A stretch of 64,000 bases of DNA. It comes from Epiperipatus broadwayi (taxonomy: Eukaryota > Onychophora > Udeonychophora > Euonychophora > Peripatidae). This document shows positions 1 to 10,789 of this stretch, piece after piece. A model generated the notes under the pieces. That model had not been told where the DNA came from and searched no databases. It saw nothing but the letters and a program-made list of their open reading frames with translations. The first letter of the stretch is position 1; every line of letters starts with the position of its first letter. The stretch lies in NCBI GenBank assembly GCA_028023455.1, contig JAQFVV010000037.1:1364001-1428000 (forward strand), written 5' to 3'. The position numbers were made by a program, and so were the translations under genes.

Positions 1-909
1 TGCTGAATATTTATTTGGAATAAATTAAAATAAGCCAATTATATGCCTATTATAGCTTCTATTTGTAAAACACTTTGTTTTCCAGTGGATACAAAATGGC
101 TTGAAATTACAATTTCATTCATTCATATTTATAATTTACATGAACTTTTCTTTTCCCCCTTTCTTTCTTTCTTCAAAGCCCATTACAATTTTTCAAGCTG
201 TCATTAGCTACTGTAAACTAATTTTCATGTATACAATTAAAATTATTATAATAAAACAAGTATTTGCAATCATTAGAACAAATTTAATAGCAACTTTAGA
301 TATTGATAAAAATAAGAAATATGTTAGCAAAAACAATAGCACTCATCTTTTATATACATCACACTTTGCTGAGCAGATTAGATTAGTGGGATTCCCAGTG
401 AGGAAAGAAAAATTAAGATTGGGTAATTAAGAATGTCAATTACTAAACTCAGTTATCATTTTGTGATTGAACTTTACTGGATATTCAAACTCCATATATT
501 AAATAATAAGCATAATATCACAATAGAATCCCTTATTTTTGATAGAGATGTACATAAGTTTACATGGATAAATAGTAAGTAGGAAAATAGTAGTTTAAGC
601 TTTGGAGATGTGCTTAGAGCAGTTTTTTTAATACTTATTTTGCTATCTAGTTAAGTGCCATTAGATAACTGTTTACCAATTTATATTTGTTGACTTACAA
701 CTTTAAATAATCAATCAATAACCCTAAATGGCAACACAAATAGTGCTCATAAACTGCTGTGACCAAGTTCTAATTATTTGACACTTTCTGCCGGTTTGAA
801 CATTGATATGAATATGATACAAACAGATTATGTGTGCACGCTATATGCCCAGAAGCTGTTTTACAAAACATCCCCTCCAAAACTTTTACATACAACAATA
901 AACTGTTGC
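1..909. other. AT-rich DNA without recognised feature
   Basis: No open frame here has a recognisable domain. The 109-codon frame at 101-430 is low-complexity, hydrophobic and has no family motif, so I treat it as chance. Confidence 0.6.
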
Positions 910-1018
910 GATGCACTGAGACTTCTCCTTATACTGAGTCAGAAATCTCTCAGCCTGTTGATGTGATGTGATGTACTGTGATTTCTTCTTATACAGAGTC
1001 AGGAATCTATCAGCAACT
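910..1018. repeat. 60-bp tandem duplication, two diverged units
   Basis: A unit beginning gatgcactgaga at 910 recurs as gatgtactgtga at 970, giving a 60-bp period. Both units contain the block ttatac-gagtcag-aatct-tcagc. It lies just downstream of the 3' end of the minus-strand LINE remnant and may be part of its 3' untranslated region (inference). Confidence 0.6.
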
Positions 1019-1204
1019 ATGCCCAGAGAAACCTGTTAACAACTTTAGCTTCCCTTTCTATTCCCCACCCTAAGGTTTCCCATATAGTTATCTACCCTGC
1101 TCCATCCCATTTCCACAACACAACTCCATGGCCTTTATATCTAAATCTCCCTTATTTTTTCCCAAACCCAGCATAAAAATCAATAACCCACTCTCTGTAT
1201 AATC

Positions 1205-2210
1205 ACTTTGTTTATTTATTCTTCCACAACTTCATTATTTGTACTCTTACTGCTTTCAGACATTTACATTCAATTAACAGATGCCTAATATTTTCTATGC
1301 CTTCTTTGCACAACTTGCAGACTAAATCACCCACATTTTCCCATTTTTGTGTATATTCCCTTGTTGCTAAAGATCCAGTTTGAGCCTTAAACAATAAACT
1401 ACTTTCCTTGCTATTATCATAAATTAACTCGCATCCAATATTCTGTTTACTTCTATAAATATTTAAACTCTTTTTACTCTCCATACTAGTTCTCCATCTC
1501 TCCAACTCCCCATTACTTATTAATACATGTATTCTTCTATCCTATTCCTTAACATCGTAACACTCAACAGTTCTAACACAATCATCCCATCTTTTGTATA
1601 AGTATATTGATATAAATTCTTTATCCAAATCTTCTGCATTCCACATTACCTTTCTCACCCATCTAATTGCCTGCCCTTTATTCATAACCCAATTAAATAT
1701 TATTTTGGCTATTTCTTTATTATCCATAAACTGCAATCTATCGAACATTTTCATTTTGCTCTTTGCATCTCTCATATAAAAACTTGACCATCCCATTTCT
1801 CTTTGAATTGTCTCCTTTGCCATCCACATATCTGCTTCTAATGTATGTCTTCCTACTTCTCTTTGTACTTTTTCTAAGTAATTAATACCCCTTTACTAAT
1901 ACATAACACATTGTTACCATATGTTAACCCTGCTATTGCCACTTAGCTATGTCATATTTATTTTATGAGAACACTGTTAATTTCTTTATCAATCCCTTTC
2001 TTTTCTTTGCTTCATTTATCAATTTTTTTCTCCCATTCATCCAAGCAATTTCTCTGATTATTTAAGACGATTCCCAAATAATTATATCTATTTACCACAC
2101 TTAACTTTATATCCCCTAATAAAAATTATTTGTCTTCTGTTTTCCCAGTATTAATCATCATTACTTTTGATTTTTTGTCATTGTACTTCGTCTAACTTAT
2201 AAAATGTTTG
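1205..2210 (-). pseudogene. Non-LTR retrotransposon (LINE) pol C-terminal remnant
   Basis: Read on the minus strand, broken frames give the end of a reverse transcriptase. Around 2190-2060 there is a KSKVMMIN block followed by YNYLGIVLN, the RT palm/thumb pattern. At about 1870-1830 comes YLEKVQREVGRHTLEAD, continuing into the frame 1829-1542 (ELGW-like EMGWSSFYMRDAKSKM). The frame 1505-1212 carries KAQTGSLATREY and a C-x2-C ... H-x4-C cluster (CKLCKEG ... HLLIEC), typical of LINE C-termini. At least three frame breaks and several stops separate the blocks, and the endonuclease and most of the RT are absent. It is a 5'-truncated, dead copy. The clade is uncertain; it differs clearly from the RTE copies elsewhere in the window. 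Confidence 0.75.
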
Positions 2211-5200
2211 TTTAATATACCACAATATGAACCTATGTACTATATGCTAATACAATGCTAAATTAGCCTTTGAAAGTAGTGAAATATTAATTAGGTGGAT
2301 ATGAAGCCAAAACTTTATAATCATTTTTTAAATTAATATGTTCATAGTATTTATTCCAGAAAGTTTGGTATTATCTTTTTTTCATTTCTTAAGTTGAATC
2401 CAAACAATGGTTGTTGGATTTATTTATTTATTTTCCGTCATCTTTATGATCAGTTTTTATTTTCTCAATTGTCTTCATTCAAAACATGATTTCTCATCTG
2501 GTTACTGATGTTAATTAAGCCCATTTACTACTTAAATATTTACTAGGAACTTAAGTGTTATTGCCTAATCTTTATCTTATATTTATCTGTAGTAAGAGAT
2601 TCATTTGTTAAGTAATAAATTGAAAGCTGGCACTTGATTGAAGTGGATTGAGAAGTCTAAAAAAGATTCATGTGAGTCAATTATTTAGTATTGTTCAAAT
2701 CAGGTCTGAATATAAAATATTTTAACTGTGGCTATGTAATTTTAAACATCAGTGAATGTTTGTGATTAACTGGGAAATGTATATTGCTTCAAAAAGGTGA
2801 AGATTTAAAGGGGGAAATGACAACAATTGATATACTGTTTGAATTCTTTCATCTTGTTGGTTATTATTAAGAAGATAGATTTTCTATGCAGATGCTGAGA
2901 TTTATTTTTAAAAAAGAAAAATAATAGTCATGATTCCCTTATTAATATGGTACAGGGCTGGCATTTGTATTAAAATTTGCTTATATTCTGTATGAGATGG
3001 AATTATATAATTTTGAATAGGATATGAGGAACATTAAGTCATTTCTAGTAGAGAAAATTCTCACATTTTTTGAGAGTATATTGACCACAGAGGATCAATA
3101 ATTTTAAATGAGGTGGTTTGAAGTCTCTATGATATAAATAATATTTTTGCACTCCTTAAACTAATATTTGATTATGTGAAGTATATAATATCTGTGTATA
3201 TAAAATGTATGAATTTAAATATTGTTATCATGATAAATGGCAATTTTATCTGGAAACAATATTTGCATTCTCAAAGTATTTGAAATGGTATTGATAATTG
3301 GAAACAGAGATTAGTATTTTTGCCAAAATCATATCAATTTTCACTGTCATTGTAAGACATTGACATACTTGTGTTCACCATATAATTTTTTTGCTAGTTG
3401 GTAAAAAAGTATCATTTGCTTTATTTATAGTGATTCACTGACTAATTCTTATACCTGTGATACTTCAGTCTTTATATTGTAGTACTCGCATTATAAATTA
3501 GTATCTTTAAAATGGCCATTCAGATATGAATGTTCTGCTCAGGAAGTTCATGATGGATTGTTTAGGCAAACACCTAACTGTTTATATATATATTGTAACA
3601 CTAATGGGATATATGTTATACAAAACAAACATATATACCAGTGTTACATAATTATAATTTTAAAATAAATGATTAAATTATTAATAAAAACGAAAATAGA
3701 AAGTATAATGTGTTTTTAGAGTAGGTTGCAAATTTGCAAAAGCAAAAGATTGCATCTTTTTTTTCTCTTTTAAAATAGAAAAGTTTTAATATTGAAAGTG
3801 AGTGGGGGGGAATCTAAAATAAAACGATTTAAAACTCATTCTCTCCTTTTTATAAATTAAAAGAGTAAAATGTATAAAAGTATGGAAAGTTAAAATAAAA
3901 TTAGTTTGTAAAAGAAAACTTTCAAAAATGTAATTAGCTTAAAGGATTACTGGCTTATAAAAAAAATGGGGTAAAACTGATGAATTAATTTTAAAAAAAT
4001 GTAAACTATCTCATAAATCTAAGAAAAAGATTAGATAACGTGCTATGTAAAAATAAAATAAAAACAGATTTAAGTTATGATCAAAATTAAAAAACTCTGA
4101 TAAGGAATTAAAACAATGAGAGTGGAAAGGTATAAAAAGTTGCAACTGTCCATTATTATTCAGTTCAGATTCAGTTTGGATTCTTGCTATACCATCAAAT
4201 CCATTCAGATTCTTTCTAAAGAATGCAGCAGAATGAGCAACATGGGTTGCTAGACAGCCATAGGATGTTTAACTGGGCTTTGTTTCTTTAGTCCCCAGCA
4301 AAAAATCAACTGTCCTTACCTGGAAACAACACCCAAAACAAATTGCCTAGATTGTAAATAGACTCTGCCATATTCTCTCTCCCAATATTCAACAGAAACC
4401 TGAAAGGAAGGTCATGAAGTTACTGATGGAGAACCAAAAAGTCAACCGGTTGAAATCAAAACCAATGGAAAATACACACAAATGAAAACCTGGGTAAATA
4501 TACTTTTAAATAATGGCCTAGACACTTTATTTTAAATGAAATAAACTTTAAAGGACTATCATAATTTTAGCCTGAAAGTAATCATTTATATTTTATGTAA
4601 ATTTTATTTTGTGATATTCTGTTAAATATATATGTGTGTATAAATAAATATTGTTTGTTTAATTGTTATTTGGTCTACTCTCTCTTGTCACTATGTCACC
4701 ATTAATTTAAGAATATACTTATTTTTATTTGTTAAATAAATGTACTGGACCCCTGATACAGAGTATGAGCTAATTTGGGATATCTCAAGCACTAGATTTG
4801 TGGCCTGTTGTCCGAGCTTGCTGGCATACATATAATTTATATGGTCGAATGACGCCTGAATTGTATACTCAAAGTGTTCTGGATGCAGGGTGTTGTTCTA
4901 GCAATCGAGAAGTGTTATGGTCTGGAATTACCATTGATGGTTAATTTATCAATGGTATTCTACTCCTCTGCTTGAAGGGGTGGTCTGTCACCACAGTCCC
5001 AAAATTGCTGCAAGTTAGTTAGAAAATTTTTAAAGTTGCAATAAACGTGCAACTTCGATGGACCTGGTTTAATATATAAGTTGAAATCTTTAGCAATTTG
5101 TTTCATCACAGTTTTATGTACTTTTCACTACATTTCCTTGTAATTTTTGTCAGTCCTTGTTACTAAGCATTAATTTTCAACCACATTCAGTTTTGTCAAG

Positions 5201-5588
5201 TTTTGTTCTCATTTTTAGAGAATGTGGGCATCATCTATAGCATCTATAATTTTTTAAATATTAAAATATTCTACAGATTTAATATTGAAATCTGTTAATC
5301 AATCACCAATGATATATCTTTTAAGCTAAAATATATCTCCCTTTTTTTCTTAGCATGATAGAATGATTATTGACAAAACCCATATATTGGTTTTTTAAAT
5401 TTTTGTGCTTTATGATCCGAATGCTACTGATAGCTTAGATTTTTTCTTAATACAAGTTAAATAGATAGATAACTTTGGATAAATTGCAGAATAAAAAAGG
5501 AATGCAGATGACTAAGTTTAGTATTAGTATCACTTTAGAAAAATTTGTAAATTTCTGTAGGTCTATCTCCCACACAATATATATCAAA
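2211..5588. other. No gene recognised
   Basis: AT-rich sequence on both strands without a domain-bearing frame. 4740-5040 is somewhat richer in G+C and more complex than its surroundings and could be an old repeat, but I recognise nothing in it. One small inverted repeat at 3594-3648 is listed separately. Confidence 0.5.
3594..3648. repeat. 55-bp inverted repeat (hairpin)
   Basis: The left arm begins tgtaacactaat and the right arm ends accagtgttaca, with a roughly 22-bp stem containing two mismatches and a loop of about 9-10 bases. It could be a very short foldback element or a chance palindrome. Confidence 0.6.
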
Positions 5589-5602
5589 CATATTGAGAAG
5601 TT

Positions 5603-5887
5603 ATTAAACAAGGCAAAACTCTCCATACAGCAATGCCACCCTGTGCCAACCAGAGTAATCAATGTATGCCAGAAGGCTTGTGCATAAAGTTCCTATTTAA
5701 TGCCTACTCATACAATATCCCCAGACTAGTTTCTGACTCATGGCCTTCATCAGTGAGGAGCTTTGGATCTGAGAGCACTGCACCTAGATCTTCTGGCATC
5801 CATTGATTACTCTGGTTGGCACAGGGTGGCATTACTGCCTTGTTTAATAATAAATTATGGGCTAGTATAAGAGATGGTGATCGTGTG
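5603..5887 (-). mobile_element. H-family palindromic repeat carrying a hammerhead, 285 bp
   Basis: Two inverted arms (about 5607-5685 and 5795-5850; the left contains caaccagagtaatcaatg, the right its complement) surround a central segment with a hammerhead motif on the minus strand. The element is bracketed by an exact 13-bp direct repeat, atattgagaagtt, at 5590-5602 and 5888-5900. A TSD of this length fits target-primed reverse transcription rather than cut-and-paste transposition. Read on the minus strand the element starts near CACACGATCACC and ends near GAGAGTTTTGCCTTG, the same termini as the copy at 59107-59364. There is no coding capacity, so it must be non-autonomous. Mobilisation by a PLE or LINE is inferred. 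Confidence 0.8.
5707..5773 (-). ncRNA. Type I hammerhead ribozyme motif (H family, intact core)
   Basis: On the minus strand the order is AUCCAA, AGC, UCCUCA, CUGAUGA, stem II, GAAAC-UA-GUC, UGGGGA, UA, UUGUAU. UCCUCA pairs with UGGGGA (six pairs, one G-U), and AUCCAA pairs with UUGUAU with one mismatch. Stem II is short (GGC/GUC) and preceded by an A-A mismatch. Stem III is two pairs (AC/GU) capped by UA, the minimal form known from PLE hammerheads. All invariant core bases (CUGANGA, GAAA, UH) are present. Predicted cleavage lies after the C of GUC, between positions 5724 and 5723. Activity is not demonstrated. Confidence 0.75.
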
Positions 5888-5900
5888 ATATTGAGAAGTT

Positions 5901-8057
5901 GCTGGAGAAGTCTTTGCTTCATATGGAATATTTAGAATATTTTAATTTTCACCTACCAATCAATTTCTTGAGAAGTCAAATGTTATTTGAGCATTAAAGG
6001 GTTTCCATGACCAAAACATCTGTTATATCATTTAGATTGACTTTTTTTTCTCCTTTTTTTTCTTCTGTTTTTTTTTTTTAGTTGAGAATTATTCAGATTT
6101 GTTTTAGATTTCAAGTTCATTTTTCTTAACGTTAAATTGCCCAGAACTTGATATGATAAATAGATTGTATGTCTATGAAATCATAAAAAACAACAGCAAG
6201 ATAGTTTAAGTTATTATAATGTATCTTTAAATAATCTATATCTTTAAATTTAAAGTATGTGAAGTTAAAACTGCCTTAAATAGTTCTTTGCAGGGTAAAG
6301 TGATTGTCAATACTCTTCTGCCAAAAAATGGTGAAAGACAAGATATCAATCACTCATCATTTTGTGAAATAATAATTAACATTTTATTGTTGTCTATTTA
6401 TAAATAATTAGATATTTATTCACTGGTCGTAAAAAGGATATTTACTTGGGTTGGTTATGGATTGGCCATCTGGAAAATGTGTATGGTTTCAATTATATTC
6501 GTTGTCTAACATTGTACATAGCAGATGTGTGCGTTAACTCCAGTTCCATGGAATTTCTTAAAGTGGGATGTAATTTCAAATGCGGAATATATTAATTGTA
6601 AGGAATAACAAATTAGCATTGAAATTGATTGTATTTATTACTGACTTGATTGTAATTTCAAATTATCATTGTTACTGACTTGATTATAGTTACTTACTAT
6701 TGGTAATAATATCAAATGTTAAACTTTTCATGATTTAACCACTTTTGATGGAGTCACTTTTATAAGGATTTGAAATATCTGCTTGCTTCATGTAAATCAA
6801 ATTTTTAAACCAATATTCTTTGTGAAATTTGGCTCTAATAGTGAAAGATAAATGTTTAATAGCAATGATACAAATATTGAGGAGAATGGCAATGAACTTA
6901 GTGGGAGTTGTTTATTGGATGTATGTATATTAGTCTCCTTGCTCAAATAAAGATTGAATAATTAGATAATGAAGTATTATGACAACTTTGATGATCATCA
7001 ATGGGCATTTATCATTGCTAAATGATCTTAGAAAAGATAATTTGAAAAATAGATTGGAAATTGTGCAGAAAATAGCCTAGAAAGTATGCTAATCCTTGCT
7101 TTAAACAAACAACTGATGTCACTGAAAATATTTTATTTTTACTGTTGTAAATTTATGATGCTTTAAGAATTCTGCATGAATTCCATTTTATTTATTATTA
7201 ATCCTATATATAAAAAGATTAATTTGTTTTTAGCACTGTTTCTCATCACCAGTGAAGCCTGTATCATATTACAATTGCATTTTTATAATTGATTTGTTGA
7301 TGCTCATCTGTCTAACCCATTACTATAGTTGTTAACTTCTAGCAGAGAACAGTCAAATATCCATATACTTGCCATGATTAAATGGCTAGTTTAAAGTCTA
7401 TTCTTACAAATATTTCAGGTTTTAACAATGTTATAACTGTCATCAACTACAACATCAAATCCACATATCTCATTCCGAAACTCTTCGTCCAAGCTTTTCC
7501 AATGAGTTCTTGACAAGAAGTGTTACTTCAAACAGTAAACATACTTTATCATCAGTAGAAGTTTGGTTAGTGCCTTTTAGAGATCTTTAACAAAAATTTT
7601 ATCATCTCATATTCTCAATTCATTTTAAGATAATGACTCTATTGTTTATGTAAATATGCACAAGATCGTTAATCAGCTTTTTTAAAAAAAATTGGTTTTT
7701 ACTATTTCTTTTGCATCTTTATTGATCTGAGCATCTAATTTGATGTTTTATCTATTCAGAATCTTGTTATCATTTGCTTTCAGGCCCAATCTAATAGTGG
7801 CTGCATGTTTGTGGTATTGTTGTCTTTATTCTAGATATGATAATCTTTATCTGAATAAGTTTGTAATCTATTCTATGGTAATATTGTTGCTTTTACCATA
7901 TCCTTATCTTTTTATTCTAAATAATGTAATTAGAGATCTTGTAGCATTCTGGAAGGCTCCTTGTTAATATATCTTTTTCAACAAATTGTTTTATATAAAT
8001 TTGTTATGTAATATTTTATAGGAAGTAGAAACAATGCATAGCACTAGATGAAATCTA
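5901..8057. other. No gene recognised
   Basis: AT-rich DNA; the frames present (for example 7740-7967) are short and hydrophobic with no family motif. Poly-T runs occur near 6045-6080. Confidence 0.5.
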
Positions 8058-8244
8058 AAAAATATTTGAAATGCCCCATAGCGGTATTCTTTCACCGACA
8101 CTGCAGCCCATTGAAAAGATAAATTCAAACTTTTATTTAAAGGGAAGGGTGTGTGAAAAAATATAGCTGTGGTGCATTTTTTCTTTATTTAAAGGGGGAA
8201 TGTAATGGTGAAAGAATATAGCTATGGGGTGTTTCAAATATTTT
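8058..8244. mobile_element. MITE-like element with about 41-bp terminal inverted repeats
   Basis: The left end (aaatatttgaaatgcccc...) is an inverted, roughly 85 % match to the right end (...ggggtgtttcaaatattt). The right half holds an internal direct duplication: tttatttaaaggg plus the following 35 bp occurs at about 8133 and 8186, so one terminal arm has been copied in tandem. There is no coding potential. Length and structure fit a small non-autonomous DNA transposon; the superfamily is undetermined because no clear TSD was found. Confidence 0.65.
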
Positions 8245-8859
8245 ATAGGAAATATATACTTTTTTGTGTGTGAAGAACTAGTAGTTATATTAGCAGGCCA
8301 TATCTATTGTTTGGAATTTACATTTGGTGTTAGGCTCAAATATTTTAGATACCAGAGTCATTTAAGATAATCTCAGAAATTCTAATAGATGAAGATAATG
8401 TAATATTATCCCATTCCAAATGTATAGACATTGTTTGTTTTTTTTTTTTTTAAGAACAAGTCATTAGGGTAAATATGGCGAGATGTAACAGGAAATAGGC
8501 CTTGTCTCTACATTTGTGGCCCAAACCCTGAAGGAAATATTAAATAAGATAGCTAACTCTTGGAATTGATTCACTTGTTTTATTAATGGATCTAAAATTA
8601 ATAAAGGTAAAATAGTCTTAAATAGCCTCTTGCAAGATGGAGGTTTATCATCTCTTGGCAAGACAACTGTCAGTGGGTTAGTTATTCTTTTTTTGTTTTA
8701 CTGTATCTCGTGTAATTGTTATTAATGCATCCATCAGCCATGCCATGATTTAGAGTTTGAATCCAAGCTGAATTGGATTTATGTAAGTTCTAATCAGGTT
8801 TGCATTATTTTTTTTTCATATAACTGATCATAATCAATCTGATTTTCAATTTGACTTTA

Positions 8860-9310
8860 GTTGATAAATGGAAATTTATTTATTCTTAAATACAAAATAA
8901 AGATGGAAAACTGCACAAAATTTCCATATGTCAATGGTATGCCACATGATTAATGTTTTATCTTTCATAATCAATCCAGTTAGTCACCTGGTATTGGTTG
9001 ATAAAAGGGTATCTGTTTATTCTTAGTTATAGTACAAAGTTGAAGAACTGCTCAAAACCTCACAATTGTGACAATCGGCAAACCAGGTGACTTTAATAAT
9101 AAGTCCAGCTAGCCACCTGATACTGGTTAATAAATAAATATATACCCATTCTTGTCTATAAAATAAAATTTAAGAACTGCTTTGGCAAACGAGGTGACTG
9201 CCATAATTAACCAAGCTAGTCACTTGATATTGATAAATGCTATAAGATAATGTTGGAAAATTGCTCAAAACTTCAGCATGATAGCAATTATCAAAACAGG
9301 TGGATAATGT
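8860..9310. repeat. Diverged tandem repeat (satellite-like), about four units
   Basis: Units start near 8860, 8997, 9125 and 9228 with gttgataaa-like sequence, followed by a tattctt block, a gaactgctcaaaa block and a closing agtcacctg-tattg block. Unit lengths fall from about 137 to 80 bp through internal deletions. The array is old and irregular. No hammerhead core or tRNA boxes were seen in the unit. Confidence 0.65.
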
Positions 9311-10163
9311 CTTATCTTGAACTATTTTTCTGAGGAGAGTTCAAGTTTGAACATTAGACTTTAGTTATGGCAGGCAGATACACTAATCATTACATTATGA
9401 GATTCTTTATATTTATAAATTGATTTAAACTAACTATAGCTGATTCAAAATATAAAGCTGTAATTATCCTTTGATTTGTTTCTTATTTTACAATGTTTTA
9501 CAAGCTGGTAATAGGCGACATAAATAGTTAATGCAAAAGTTATAATTTATTTATAGAGTGATACATTATTAATAACATTCTTAATATAGTTACAAAACTA
9601 AATTTTAAATGACTTTCATTCTCTTAGAGGTAACAAAAAAAAAAAATAGATTAGTTGAAACATTGATTTATTTTATATAATAAATATTAATAAATTGGTT
9701 AAATGATTTTCAATTATTGATGAATCTAAATGAAACTTTTGATATAAATAGTTTCAGAAAGATTTTAATAAATATGTGTTGTTGTTTTTATATATAATTA
9801 AATTTAATAATAAATATGTATTGTATATATAATTAATGTTAGATACAAATTATCAGCCATTAGTAAGTTAATCTGCATTTTTGCTATTTCAATGCCCAAT
9901 TACTGACTCTAGAGCTCTTACATCCTGGGGCAGTCATTAGTGACCTTTTGGGTATAATTTAATATTATTTATAAACATTTTTCACATAGAAAACATTAAA
10001 TTATAGGATAAATTTTTATCATTATATTTAGTGCAGTGAACCATTTCAAATACTAATATATATATAATCCAGTATTCTAGATAAAATGTTCAAATTCAAA
10101 GAACTTAATGAAAAGTTTTAAAACTTTTAATAAGTCATATTATTCGATATACTGAAATATTTT
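9311..10163. other. No gene recognised
   Basis: AT-rich DNA with poly-A and poly-T runs; nothing identified. Confidence 0.5.
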
Positions 10164-10329
10164 GAAGCAAGAAAATATATAATCGTATATTTTTCATTGA
10201 GCATGCTTTCGACTTCAGATAGTAGATAACTTCAGATAGTAGATAGTTGAGCGCTATGAATCTGATGGAGTAGTCGAAAGCATATTCAGCAAATAATATA
10301 CTTAATACGATTATACTATCTTTTGTTTC
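10164..10329. mobile_element. 166-bp palindromic MITE-like element
   Basis: The outer 50 bp on each side are inverted matches (gaagcaagaaaatatataatc... against ...gattatactatcttttgtttc), converging on gcatgctttcgact and agtcgaaagcat. The centre holds a 17-bp direct duplication, acttcagatagtagata. A related centre (ttttcgacc ... agtcgaaagc) is found in the palindrome at 58604-58712, so the two may be one family. Confidence 0.6.
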
Positions 10330-10690
10330 ATGTTTATAATATGAATATAAATATTACTGTTTTTATAAGAAAAATATTACATTTTATATTTTACAGGAAG
10401 CAAATGCATGTTCCAAAAAGTTTCATCTATAGGAATATCTCTGATATTGTTGAATATTGTTAGATATTTTAATTGATCATAACTTTTTTGTTTCTTTTTA
10501 ATATATTCTTTTTCAGATATATTTAGGAAGTCTCATTACCACAATCTTATGATTGACTCTAATTAGATAGTGGCAGTTCTTGTTGTTGGCTCATTGGGCC
10601 AATCCTACTAAGCAAAAAATTGCTTTTACTATGATTAATATGTTATTGTTTTATATTTTTATCTTATTAACTTATATTTGTTTGTTTGTT

Positions 10691-10778
10691 TTATGTGTCA
10701 AAACGTCAGCGGAAGCAAACCTAGGCAAAACTGCTTATAAGGCTGCTGTGCTAACCACTCGGCCACCAATACTTGACT
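10691..10778 (-). repeat. tRNA-like repeat, family T (diverged copy)
   Basis: On the minus strand a ggtggccgagtggttagcac-like A-box region precedes a ctgc...gcag hairpin and a degenerate B-box. It aligns with the better copies at 20301-20397 and 54682-54780, including the flanking gtgtca and cttgac ends. Too diverged to be a functional tRNA. Confidence 0.55.
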
Positions 10779-10789
10779 AACTTATATTT

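Noticed and set aside
101-430. 109-codon frame near the window start
   Set aside because: Hydrophobic low-complexity product without signal, domain or conserved context.
910-1018. CRISPR-like or regulatory array
   Set aside because: Only two diverged units with no spacer structure, in a eukaryotic context.
10255-10290. CUGAUG ... GUCGAAAGC within the 10.2-kb palindrome, resembling a hammerhead
   Set aside because: Stem II would be two base pairs, the A after CUGAUG is missing, and no stem I partner lies next to a UH cleavage site. The similarity follows from the palindrome apex.
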